Shown piece by piece: positions 23,544-31,000 of a DNA stretch of 64,000 bases. The position numbers and the translations under genes were made by a program. The stretch is from Nodosilinea nodulosa PCC 7104 (GTDB lineage Bacteria; Cyanobacteriota; Cyanobacteriia; Phormidesmidales; Phormidesmidaceae), in contig NZ_JH976538.1 in the NCBI RefSeq assembly GCF_000309385.1, forward strand, positions 699,181 to 763,180. Direction: 5' to 3'. The notes under the pieces were generated by a model. That model was given only the letters and a program-made list of their open reading frames with translations, was not told where the DNA came from and did no database searches. Each line of letters begins with the position of its first letter. Position 1 is the first letter of the stretch.

Positions 23544-24065
23544 TCAATTTGAGGGAGTTGCGAGATTGGATAGAGCTTCGTATAGCTCGGCCTTGGACAT
23601 GCGGCTATAGCGGGGTAGCTCGATGCGCTTTGCGATCGCCCGCAGTTGGTTGCGGGACATTTGAGCAGTGACCATAGGAACAGGCTCAGCCTCGGCCTCG
23701 GCCCGGTCAGGTTCGGCCTCTACCACGGCGGTTGAAGCAACCTCGATGGTGGTAACAGAAGCCTCAGCAGGGGCCTCGGTAGCAGGCATGAGCAGAGCAA
23801 TAGGACTAGCAGCAGGCATGAGCTGGGCCGGGGGCTTGGCGACGGCAGGCAGTGCAGAGACAACCTGCAAGTCAATCCAGAGCTTGACCAGGATAAAGAC
23901 GGTCGCCACGATGGCGTAAACCACGGCGAAGGAGAACCGGGCCAGCCATGCAATCAACTGGGCGGCGGCGATCGCCTTCGGAGAGGCCCAGCGATATGCA
24001 GCGTAGAGAGTCGAAGCGATTTGAAGGGTGTTGTCGGTAGAGTTGATCAGGGTAGCGTAAGTCAT
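23544..24065 (-). CDS. Membrane protein with Rho_N/SAP-like C-terminal domain, 173 aa
   Basis: Start at 24065 (MTYATLINSTDN); an in-frame extension to 24182 would run through the upstream terminator. A transmembrane helix (FAVVYAIVATVFILVKLWI, about 42-60) is followed by an Ala/Pro/Glu-rich flexible region (about 70-135). The C-terminal 35 residues (MSRNQLRAIAKRIELPRYSR then MSKAELYEAL) match the helix-extended-loop-helix pattern of Rho_N/SAP domains, which bind nucleic acid. It may tether DNA or RNA to a membrane (inference). Confidence 0.7.
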   Translation of the reverse strand: MTYATLINSTDNTLQIASTLYAAYRWASPKAIAAAQLIAWLARFSFAVVYAIVATVFILVKLWIDLQVVSALPAVAKPPAQLMPAASPIALLMPATEAPAEASVTTIEVASTAVVEAEPDRAEAEAEPVPMVTAQMSRNQLRAIAKRIELPRYSRMSKAELYEALSNLATPSN

Positions 24066-24150
24066 TTGAAGTTTCCTTTGCCCGTGTAGAGAGTGGGCAC
24101 TAATGGTGAATAGATGCCGTGAAGAGATTGGCATCTTGATCCACAGAATA

Positions 24151-24179
24151 ACCCCCAAGCCTCGGAGAGGCAAGGGGGT
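24151..24179 (-). terminator. GC hairpin terminator, cassette family
   Basis: Stem ACCCCCAAGCCTC / GAGGCAAGGGGGT, on the - strand followed by TATTCTG. It closes 24203-24649; weak U tract. Confidence 0.6.
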
Positions 24180-24202
24180 CAATTTTGGATTTTAGAAATA
24201 GC

Positions 24203-24649
24203 CTATGGATAGTTGAGCAGGTTGTTTGCAGTAGCGTAATACCACGAACTGGCAACAACCTCACCATGGCAATTGAACGGATAGTCAGCTTCGTCAAGAA
24301 TACCGTGGACGCAGAAATTTTCCTTGTAGCAAAAACAGCCTAATTGGCTGTCTGTGTCCAGCGATCGAAGCTCATCAAGCACAGCTTGACGAGTCGGAAA
24401 GTGAAAGTTTGCAACGGTAGAAGCGTTGAGTTCAGCCTTCAGGTATTCGGCGGCAGCTTGGGGCTGCATCCGGTCCTTCAAAACAAGTTTTATGTAGGCC
24501 CTGAACAGCTTCACGCATTGTTTGCGGTCGGCAACAGTTCTGCCAACCGGGAATGGATTGGCCAGGGCTGATTGGGCCTTGCCCTTGCCGCCGCGCCCAA
24601 TGTAATGGGCCAGTGGAGTTGAGCCAATGGTAGTAATAATCATGGGCAT
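24203..24649 (-). CDS. DUF4326 domain protein, 148 aa
   Basis: Shows the DUF4326 plan: YIGRGGKGKAQSALANPFPV (G-R...NPF-G), then DRKQC...YI, a LK-EL helix and the metal-site-like GCFCYKENFCVHGI. The family is widespread in phages and bacteria; its Cys/His end suggests metal binding and function is not settled. A second start at 24643 is possible. Single-gene cassette. Confidence 0.8.
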   Translation of the reverse strand: MPMIITTIGSTPLAHYIGRGGKGKAQSALANPFPVGRTVADRKQCVKLFRAYIKLVLKDRMQPQAAAEYLKAELNASTVANFHFPTRQAVLDELRSLDTDSQLGCFCYKENFCVHGILDEADYPFNCHGEVVASSWYYATANNLLNYP

Positions 24650-24673
24650 TAGAGATGAATTGCGATCGCAGAT

Positions 24674-24706
24674 AGAACCCTCATCCCCTCGGAGAGGGGA
24701 GAGGGT
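24674..24706 (-). terminator. Hairpin terminator, cassette family (TCGGAGA type)
   Basis: Stem ACCCTC..CCCCTC / GAGGGG..GAGGGT, followed on the - strand by TCTATC and a HIP1 site. It closes 24720-24914. Confidence 0.65.
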
Positions 24707-24719
24707 AGTTAGTCAAAGT

Positions 24720-24914
24720 TTAGAACCAGATGGTGCTAAATTCTCCTGCGTAATAAGTGCCAAGATAACGACGGCGGGGACCAGTCAAGATGTTGATAAG
24801 ATCGTCTTTGTCAGGCTCAAGCCAGATGTCTCGATAGCCACGCTGAAGCAGTTGATCGATCACCTGGGAGATTGAGCCTTGTATGTCAAAGTCATGGGTA
24901 AAGTCAGGTTTCAT
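24720..24914 (-). CDS. Small hypothetical protein, 64 aa
   Basis: Not recognised. An amphipathic helix (ISQVIDQLLQRGYRDIWL) is followed by an acidic loop and beta segments. Single-gene cassette; preceded by a HIP1-terminator unit and followed by another. Confidence 0.6.
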   Translation of the reverse strand: MKPDFTHDFDIQGSISQVIDQLLQRGYRDIWLEPDKDDLINILTGPRRRYLGTYYAGEFSTIWF

Positions 24915-24943
24915 AGGTGATAGAAATGAGATGAGCGATCGCT

Positions 24944-24977
24944 AAAAAACCCCCTGGACCCCGGAGGGGCCAGAGGG
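24944..24977 (-). terminator. GC hairpin terminator with HIP1 tail, cassette family
   Basis: Majority-type stem, followed by six T and then AGCGATCGC on the - strand. It closes 24986-25414. Confidence 0.8.
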
Positions 24978-24985
24978 TAAATGGA

Positions 24986-25414
24986 TTAAGCGGCGTTGCG
25001 AATGATGGCGGACAGTTGAGATCTGATGTCTTTTTCAGGGGTGATATGAATAACGCCCCAGAGGTCCAGGCCAAGCCGTTTATAGGCAGTCGCAAGCTGA
25101 GCTTGCTTCCTGGCCTTGGCGGCTAAAGCTCGGTCGTTAAGAGTAATGTCAAGGCCGATTACATGGCCTAGATAGAGGATCACTGCATCTAGCCCAAAGA
25201 CTAGATCCAAATATTCTGTTGGCGGAATTTCTAGCTCACCAAAGATTTGATTGAGGTGAAATTCAGCCGCTTCAATGCGGGCAGAAGGAATGCAGTCGGC
25301 AGCGACATTTTGTAAGATGGCCAGGTCAAAGTAGATTGGCTTAGCTCTAAGAGCCTTGAGTTCAGACATAGTGTTTTGCTCTGCGGTCAGAGCAGCAAGA
25401 GAGCCGTAGGTCAT
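24986..25414 (-). CDS. Hypothetical protein, 142 aa
   Basis: Not recognised. Mostly helical, with a hydrophobic centre (EYLDLVFGLDAVILYLGHVI) that may be buried or membrane-associated. Starts are possible at 25414 or at the internal Met 16. Single-gene cassette flanked by HIP1-terminator units. Confidence 0.65.
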   Translation of the reverse strand: MTYGSLAALTAEQNTMSELKALRAKPIYFDLAILQNVAADCIPSARIEAAEFHLNQIFGELEIPPTEYLDLVFGLDAVILYLGHVIGLDITLNDRALAAKARKQAQLATAYKRLGLDLWGVIHITPEKDIRSQLSAIIRNAA

Positions 25415-25451
25415 AGTAGGTTATGGCGATTGCTTGAAATGAGCGATCGCC

Positions 25452-25486
25452 AAAAGAACCCCCCTAGCCCCGGAGGGGTAGGAGGG
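25452..25486 (-). terminator. GC hairpin terminator with HIP1 tail, cassette family
   Basis: Stem CCCCTAGCCCC / GGGGTAGGAGGG, followed by TTCTTTTGGCGATCGC on the - strand. It closes 25502-26002. Confidence 0.75.
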
Positions 25487-25501
25487 TCATTGGTTTAGGG
25501 A

Positions 25502-26002
25502 TTAGACAATTTGCCCACGGATACCAGCGGCCTTAGCGGCCTGGACCCGACCGGCAGCAATAGAAACGCTAGCCTTCAGGTCAAACTGGGCAGGAGCAAC
25601 TGAGATAGTTGCAGAAAGTTCGTGGTCAAAGATAACTTGCAAAAGACGAACAGCCGCACCCTCTACATCAGTAGTAGGGCAGACCACAACAATCTCGTCG
25701 CCGGAATACCAGCGAAACAAGGAGTTTGAGCCACGAGAAGAACGAAAGCAGGCAAGGGCAGAACGAATGCGATCGTCTACAGCTTCGTAGCCCAACTCGT
25801 CGTTGAGCTGGTGGATGTGGTCAAGGTCAAAAAAGATGACGGAGTAGCGACCGTGACGCAACCTGGCCCAGAGTAATTCAAGCCTCTGGCGAGTGCCGAC
25901 CCCATAGGCCGGGCAGGTGGTCAGGACATCTACTACCTTACGGTGGTAGATGTAGAAGGAGATAAAGCCAGCAATATAAGCAATGATGGCAACAAGAATC
26001 AT
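25502..26002 (-). CDS. Membrane-anchored GGDEF-domain protein, 166 aa
   Basis: Start at 26002 (MILVAIIAYIAGFISFYIYH), fitting the ATTGCCATGA cassette leader; the first 20 residues are a transmembrane anchor. A single GGDEF-type domain follows: DVLTTCPAYGVGTRQ (25-39), VIFFDLDHIHQLND (55-68, metal site), RWYSGDEIVVV (97-107, active-site loop with SGDEI in place of GGDEF) and QAAKAAGIRGQI at the end. The catalytic acids D-E of the loop and the FFDLD aspartates are kept, so cyclase or cyclic oligonucleotide synthesis is possible but unproven; there is no upstream I-site RxxD evident. Candidate host-signalling effector. Confidence 0.8.
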   Translation of the reverse strand: MILVAIIAYIAGFISFYIYHRKVVDVLTTCPAYGVGTRQRLELLWARLRHGRYSVIFFDLDHIHQLNDELGYEAVDDRIRSALACFRSSRGSNSLFRWYSGDEIVVVCPTTDVEGAAVRLLQVIFDHELSATISVAPAQFDLKASVSIAAGRVQAAKAAGIRGQIV

Positions 26003-26033
26003 GGCAATTAAGTAGGCAGTGCGATCGCCAAAA

Positions 26034-26059
26034 AGCCCCCACCCCATAGGGGCAGGGGC
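26034..26059 (-). terminator. GC hairpin terminator with HIP1 tail
   Basis: Stem GCCCC-CACCCC / GGGGCAGGGGC, followed by TTTTTGGCGATCGC on the - strand. It closes 26084-26404. Loop differs from the majority. Confidence 0.7.
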
Positions 26060-26083
26060 AGACTCAAGGAGAGGGATTAGGCG

Positions 26084-26404
26084 TTAGTTGTCCAATGCAC
26101 ACTTGGACTGTTCAGCCCAGTTCTTAGCTTTGGCAATGCATGTTTCGTAGTCAGTGGCCTTGAGGTAGCTGTGGTCGATGGTCGTATCAGCGCCAGGGTC
26201 AACGGGGTTGACAATAGGCTGGTCAACCGCATTGTTGTCCAATGCACACTTGGACTGTTCAGCCCAGGTCTTGGCATTGGCGATGCAGGTTTCGTAGGGA
26301 GTAGCAGCAACAACGGGATGGACGGGAGCCGCAACAGCCACGACAGCAGCAACGATAGGAGCGGCAGCAGTGATGATTTGAACAGCGATGGAGATGGATT
26401 TCAT
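26084..26404 (-). CDS. Exported protein with duplicated Cys motif, 106 aa
   Basis: Start at 26404. Residues 1-33 form a signal peptide or anchor ending in PVVAATP. The mature part contains two copies of YETCIANAKTWAEQSKCALD (second copy IAKAKN), separated by an acidic Asp/Pro linker. Each copy has two Cys, probably a disulfide in the periplasm. The DNA repeat is near-identical (26087-26120 and 26233-26266), so the duplication is recent. Function unknown; single-gene cassette. Confidence 0.75.
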   Translation of the reverse strand: MKSISIAVQIITAAAPIVAAVVAVAAPVHPVVAATPYETCIANAKTWAEQSKCALDNNAVDQPIVNPVDPGADTTIDHSYLKATDYETCIAKAKNWAEQSKCALDN

Positions 26405-26464
26405 AGTTGATAAGTCCTTGTAGGTTAGGTGTGTTATTCGCAACAAGTGAAGGTTGCGATCGCC

Positions 26465-26500
26465 AAAAGAACCCCCTGGTCCCCGGAGGGGCCAGAGGGT
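26465..26500 (-). terminator. GC hairpin terminator with HIP1 tail, cassette family
   Basis: Majority-type stem followed by TTCTTTTGGCGATCGC on the - strand. It closes 26521-26739. Confidence 0.8.
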
Positions 26501-26520
26501 AAAGGTCTAGTCGGAGTCAG

Positions 26521-26739
26521 TTAGTTCGAGTAGGCGGCGCAAACCTCGGCAGCCAGCGCTAATAGCTCGGCTACCTCGGGGTCAGCCTCATGGCCAGGGT
26601 TGATGACCGTGGCTTCTCCGCAGAGAACAACCGCTTCGCTATAACCAGGCAGGGCAACGATGCCCTTGCCGGAAGCATGAGAGGCAGCGGCGCACAGGAA
26701 GATAAACAGAGGGACAATAAAGGCGATAATGAGTTTCAT
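26521..26739 (-). CDS. Small exported protein, 72 aa
   Basis: MKLIIAFIVPLFIFLCAAAS is a signal peptide with likely cleavage after SHA-S. The mature peptide is about 50 residues, acidic, with two Cys. Leader has the ATTGCCATGA form seen in other cassettes. Function unknown. Confidence 0.7.
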   Translation of the reverse strand: MKLIIAFIVPLFIFLCAAASHASGKGIVALPGYSEAVVLCGEATVINPGHEADPEVAELLALAAEVCAAYSN

Positions 26740-26768
26740 GGCAATTGCAAGTAGAGATTGCGATCGCC

Positions 26769-26805
26769 AAAAGAACCCTCACCGTCCCCGGAGGGGCGGG
26801 AGGGT
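26769..26805 (-). terminator. GC hairpin terminator with HIP1 tail, cassette family
   Basis: Stem ACCCTC.CCGTCCCC / GGGGCGGGAGGGT, followed by TTCTTTTGGCGATCGC on the - strand. It closes 26814-26903. Confidence 0.8.
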
Positions 26806-26813
26806 CATAGGGC

Positions 26814-26903
26814 TTAGTCGGTAGTGAATCGGTAAACGATGCCGAGCATGGCACCGCCGACAGTCAGGGAATAGAGAACAGCCAGTAGGCACTGAGTAAT
26901 CAT
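26814..26903 (-). CDS. 29-residue membrane micropeptide
   Basis: ATG at 26901-26903 within the standard ATTGCCATGA leader; stop at 26814-26816 just before the next hairpin. The product is MITQCLLAVLYSLTVGGAML then GIVYRFTTD, a single hydrophobic helix with a short polar end. It occupies the whole interval between two family terminators, which argues for a real gene. Possibly a membrane-active peptide. Confidence 0.6.
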   Translation of the reverse strand: MITQCLLAVLYSLTVGGAMLGIVYRFTTD

Positions 26904-26933
26904 GGCAATGAGAGATATAGATTGCGATCGCCA

Positions 26934-26968
26934 AAAGAACCCTCATCCCCTCGGAGAGGGGAGAGGGT
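26934..26968 (-). terminator. Hairpin terminator with HIP1 tail (TCGGAGA type)
   Basis: Stem ACCCTC.CCCCTC / GAGGGG.GAGGGT, followed by TTCTTTTGGCGATCGC on the - strand. It closes 26980-27153. Confidence 0.8.
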
Positions 26969-26979
26969 AAGGCGAGTCG

Positions 26980-27153
26980 CTAGAAGGCGATAAGGTCATA
27001 GTCGGATGGAACAGGCCGAACGATAGGCTGGCGCATAGAGACTTGAACCTCGGCACCATCGGCCATAGCGGCCAGTGCAACCTGACGGTTGGTGGTGCAG
27101 TAGGTTTCAAAGCAACCAGTCGATTCGGCGTGGATAACGTGATAGTCGAACAT
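26980..27153 (-). CDS. Small hypothetical protein, 57 aa
   Basis: Start at 27153 (MFDYHVIHAESTG), because the longer frame to 27258 runs through the upstream hairpin. Not recognised; one short Cys pair (CFETYC). First coding cassette after the structured leader. Confidence 0.6.
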   Translation of the reverse strand: MFDYHVIHAESTGCFETYCTTNRQVALAAMADGAEVQVSMRQPIVRPVPSDYDLIAF

Positions 27154-27181
27154 GATAGATAGAGGATGACAACACCCAGTG

Positions 27182-27215
27182 AAGAACCCTCGTCGTCCCC
27201 GGAGGGGCGAGAGGG
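27182..27215 (-). terminator. GC hairpin, cassette family, upstream of first cassette
   Basis: Stem ACCCTCG.CGTCCCC / GGGGCGAGAGGGA, followed by TTCTTC on the - strand. No gene ends just upstream, so it would act as an attenuator in the leader or terminate a non-coding transcript. Confidence 0.55.
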
Positions 27216-27289
27216 ATAGGGATAGTGCGATCGGCAGTGGGCCAGCGTAGCCAGCCATGCGATCGTATAGCGTCCCCAGAGGGGAATCG

Positions 27290-27493
27290 CTAGGGGTCAG
27301 CCCCGGCCCCCAGTCTTGGGGTCAGGTCAACCCCCAGCCCCTACCAGGGGAGAGACTACCCCCACCCCTAGCAAGGGGCCTCGCACCCTAGCCCTGGTCC
27401 CAGGGAACTGGTCAGCCCCAGCCCCACTCATGGGACTCCACCCCCCCGGCCCCCTCAAGGGGAGCCACTACCCCTAGCCCCTAGCAAGGGGAA
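27290..27493. repeat. Tandem array of ~28-nt mini-hairpin units
   Basis: About seven degenerate units of 27-29 nt, each ending in a C3-5 / G3-5 mini-hairpin such as CCCCTAGCAAGGGG, CCCCTACCAGGGG or CCCTGGTCCCAGGG. The unit period is regular but the sequence varies. On the - strand this gives about fourteen G-runs, so quadruplex formation is possible. It lies in the gene-free leader upstream of the cassette array. Flanking DNA carries four CATGCG(GC)GATCG sites. Confidence 0.6.
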
Positions 27494-27666
27494 CGGTACT
27501 CTGCTGTGGGTCTACCATGCGATCGGAACGCTCACACCGCAGCCCGGTCGGCCTGCGTCAGACAGAGGTTAGCGGCCTGGTCCATGCGGCGATCGCCACC
27601 TGGCCAGCGATGACCCGTCGCAGTCTCCCTATGCTCGACATGCGATCGCTAACCCGTGGGCATCGG

Positions 27667-27744
27667 GGATCATAAAAAAATACCCCTTTTTGCCCACGGC
27701 AAGAGATATCGAGATCCCTTCTCTCCTCTCACCCCCAAATTGCC
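27667..27744 (-). repeat. 78-bp inverted repeat, left copy (faces left)
   Basis: Perfect reverse complement of 32243-32320; identity stops abruptly at both ends. Read on the - strand it leads into the cassette array. It may be a duplicated promoter/leader element or a recombination site. It contains a TGCC-GTG-GGCA mini-hairpin and a T-rich stretch, but no canonical -35/-10 pair is evident. Confidence 0.85.
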
Positions 27745-27757
27745 ATTTCGTTTTGAC

Positions 27758-27767
27758 AGTTTTAACT
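27758..27767. promoter_or_regulatory. Operator-like palindrome AGTTTTAACT
   Basis: ARTT-NN-AACT family member 13 nt from the left 78-bp copy, on its upstream side with respect to leftward transcription. Confidence 0.45.
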
Positions 27768-27847
27768 AGAAAACCGAAAAGAGGGAATAGGTGAAGAGGA
27801 GAATGGGAAAAGATTGTAATCTACTGAAAAAATTAGATTAACAAACA

Positions 27848-27890
27848 GAAATGCCGCCGACCTACAGGGAGAAAGATCGACGGCATTCTG
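27848..27890 (-). terminator. Long-stem terminator after the 1161-residue gene
   Basis: Arms at 27848-27862 and 27875-27890 (CAGAAATGCCGCCGA / TCGACGGCATTCTG) pair with few mismatches; the - strand continues TGTTTGTT. A second nested hairpin lies at 27903-27939. Probably ends the transcript of 28003-31488. Confidence 0.6.
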
Positions 27891-28002
27891 TGAGTTGAGG
27901 GCCGGAGTTGCCTTTCCAAAGGCATTGTCTCTCCGGTTGAGACGATTATAACTTCAAGATGGGAAAAGCATCAACAGGTTTCAGGAATTTTTCAGGACAT
28001 TG

Positions 28003-31000
28003 TTAGGAGTAAAACTGAATTTCCTCGTTGACTTTCTTTCCACGCCTTGCAATTTCTTGAAGTGCAGCATTGTCTCCAACAGCTTGCGCCTGACGATAAG
28101 CATTTCTGAGGCCTTCGAGCTGGCCTTGGAGTCGGCCAACATGTTCAGAACGAAACTGTGGATTATGGTTTAGCTCTCGGCTTTTAAGAGTTGTGCCCTG
28201 ATTGAGCATGATGGCTCGTTGTCTAGGGTCTTGAGGCAGCTGTTTAACTCCGGGCGGCAAGTAGGAGACGGAATAGACACCGTTACCAGTGGCTTCAGGG
28301 AACGGATTAGCAGGCTGGGCCTGGGTACGCTGAACGACCGGGCCGGACGGACCACCCTGCGGGATGATCATAGAGCCAACCTGCCGTCTGGCCTGGGCCA
28401 CTTCATCAGCGATCGCCTGGTTTCGGACGATCTGAGCATTAGAGTCCTGCGCCCATTGCCGCTGAGCGGGGCTGAGGGCCGACCCAGAGGCCGGAGTAAC
28501 GACCCTGGGGACCGGAATATTAGCCGTAGGCACCCCGGCCATGTTGGTCGCCTGAGCATTGAGGTTTGCAATCAGGCTTTGCCCGCCCATTCCGCGGACT
28601 CCCCCTACAATTTCCTCTCTAGGAACTGGAGCTTGCCGAAAAACGGTAGGTGACTGGAGCACCTGAGAGGCGAGGGCCTGGATTTGGCCAGCCTGGGCAG
28701 AGCTTGCAGGGGCAACCTGGCGAGATGCCGCCATGTCACGGGCCATCTGGGCACGAACCTCTTGCAGTGTGATGCTGGGCTGCCCCAGCCAGTCGGCTTC
28801 TGCCTGAGATAAAGAGTCGAGCTGCCCGGTTTGGCGGTTAAACTGACGTCGAGCAGTGGGCAGACCACCCATCGCGTTTACTTCGGTCAGGTTCAGGGCA
28901 TGTAGACCCCGCTGCCGCCGCTGAGCATTGAGCTGACCCAGCTCATCAAGAGGAACTTGGACAGCTGCATAGTCAGGAGAGGTGTTGACGTTCCAACCTT
29001 CGGCCCTGGCCTGCTCGATTTCGGCACGGGCTGCGGCAAGTTTGTCTTCTGCGTTGGTGTGACGCAGTTCTCTGTACCGAGACGGGGCAGAGCCAGAGCC
29101 GACGCTGACAAAATCGTAGGGCTGGGCAGTCATGGCACCGCCACCAGCACCCTGCACAACCGTACCGGGGTTGATGATCTGCACATTGCCTCGGCTATCG
29201 GTCAGGTATTGAACCCCGGTCCTGACCTGATTGTGCTTAACGGTGGGGTCGACCTGGTGCAATGCCCTGAAGACTGGCTCAGTGCTGCGCCAAGCTGGAC
29301 TATCGGGGGGGGCAGACAGTACGCCAGCATCTTCATCCATGTGCTTTGTGATGATGCTGGAGCTATCAGGAGAGCCATAGAGGCGATAGCCTTGCTTCTG
29401 CAACGCTTCGATCGGTACATCCTGGCCATTAACCCGGACGGACCGGGCCGACGGGGCAGACTGGGGCAGGGACAATACCTGACGTACAGGATTCTGTTGG
29501 TTCCGTCGTAAGACCTCTTCGAGCGGCAGATCCTCGGTGACGACATTGGACCCCTGACGAGTCTTGGTCGTTAGGAAGTCGGGCATCTCACCCATTTCGT
29601 CAAAGGCTCTTTGAATGTTGCCCTGCAATGCCTGCTGGCTATTCATGAGCGAAATGACCCGCTCTTGGCCAACACGGGCCTGAATCTTCTTGGACATCAA
29701 ATCGTCCAACTGGCCTTGCAGGTAGTCAACAGGTAGACCTTGCTGCTGCCGTTGCAGTGCAAGATTGCTGATCGCCTCATAGGCCGCATCGCCACCAGCT
29801 GCATCATATTGATCCAGTGCTCGGGTAACGTTGCCTTCTTCAAAGGCTAGTTTTTTGCGAATCAGGGCCGGGGCATCATAGAGGGCATCGCCGGGGAAGG
29901 TTGGATCGTCTGCGAAGTAGCGGGGGTTCTCCGAGCTGAACGGAGTCGGCAGCCGAGTAGGCTGGTCAGGCGAAGGCGCATCGATCGACATCCAAGCGGG
30001 CTTAGGCTCTAGCGAAGTAAATGGGCTGTAAATGTCTGAGCGAGTCGCAACATAAGCGTTCTGGTTCAGACCGTACTGGCCGGGACCACGAACGGCAGGC
30101 CTAACGCTGCCTCCGCTACGCTGACCGTTGTCGAGAAAGCCAAGGCCGGGGATGACTCGGTTGCTTTCGTCAGTGGCAGTAAGGCTGTAGTTAGGTTGCC
30201 TTGAGCCGGAGATAAACCCATACTCGGCCTCTCGGGCCTCGGGCACCACATAGGTCGTGTTCAGATTTAGGTCAGTGGTCACAGGCTGAGAGCTGGCAGC
30301 AATCCGAGCACGGGCAGCAGCGTCATTGCTGGCCAGCGCATCATCCCTGATGCTCCGTTGTAGGTGCATGTTGGCCAGGGATTCGGCCTGGGCCTGCTGG
30401 CCTCGGGCGGCGAGGAATGGGGTAGTCTCTGCCCCTCGGGTAAATGCAGCGTCGTAAGCGTTCCCGGTCAAAGAAAGGACCGGATTGCCGCTGGTCGGAG
30501 CCGGATAGCTGCGGCTGTCTAGATCGTCGCTGGTCTTGCCTGGTTGCCAGCCTGATACCCTATCTCGGGTATCGATCGCTTCTGAGTAGGTGCGAGGGAC
30601 CAAGGTACGAGTCGCGGCGGAATGAATACCCTCATCCATGCCGACCAAGCGAGGAACTTCAGACGCATCTACGAGAGTTGACCCACCGGCACCCGTAAAC
30701 ACGTTGCCGTCCGGGTCGGTCCCCTGGTACATAAATCGGTTCGGCACATCCTGCACGGTTCCCGGATTTGTCCAGGCATAGGGGGAAGATGTGGGAAAGA
30801 CCGGGTATTGTCTGCCGCTGGCAATGTTGCCGTAGACATCAGTAAGCGTTTGACTAACATCGACACCGGGGCTATAGCCGCCAGCGATCGCCTGCGGCCC
30901 GCCCATCTTGTCGATGAGGCCGGGGGCACCGGAGGCACCACCTAGATAGTCAGCAGCAGCACGACCAGCCAAACCTCCCTGGGTAAAGTCAACATTGGTC

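Noticed and set aside
24066-24182. N-terminal extension of the Rho_N-like protein to 24182
   Set aside because: The extension would be translated from the hairpin terminator of the upstream cassette. The Met at 24065 follows the hairpin and gives a normal leader.
27290-27493. Possible CRISPR array
   Set aside because: The units are continuous, degenerate hairpins without unique spacers between conserved repeats, and no cas genes are near. The Cas4-like gene at 7867 is a stand-alone phage nuclease.
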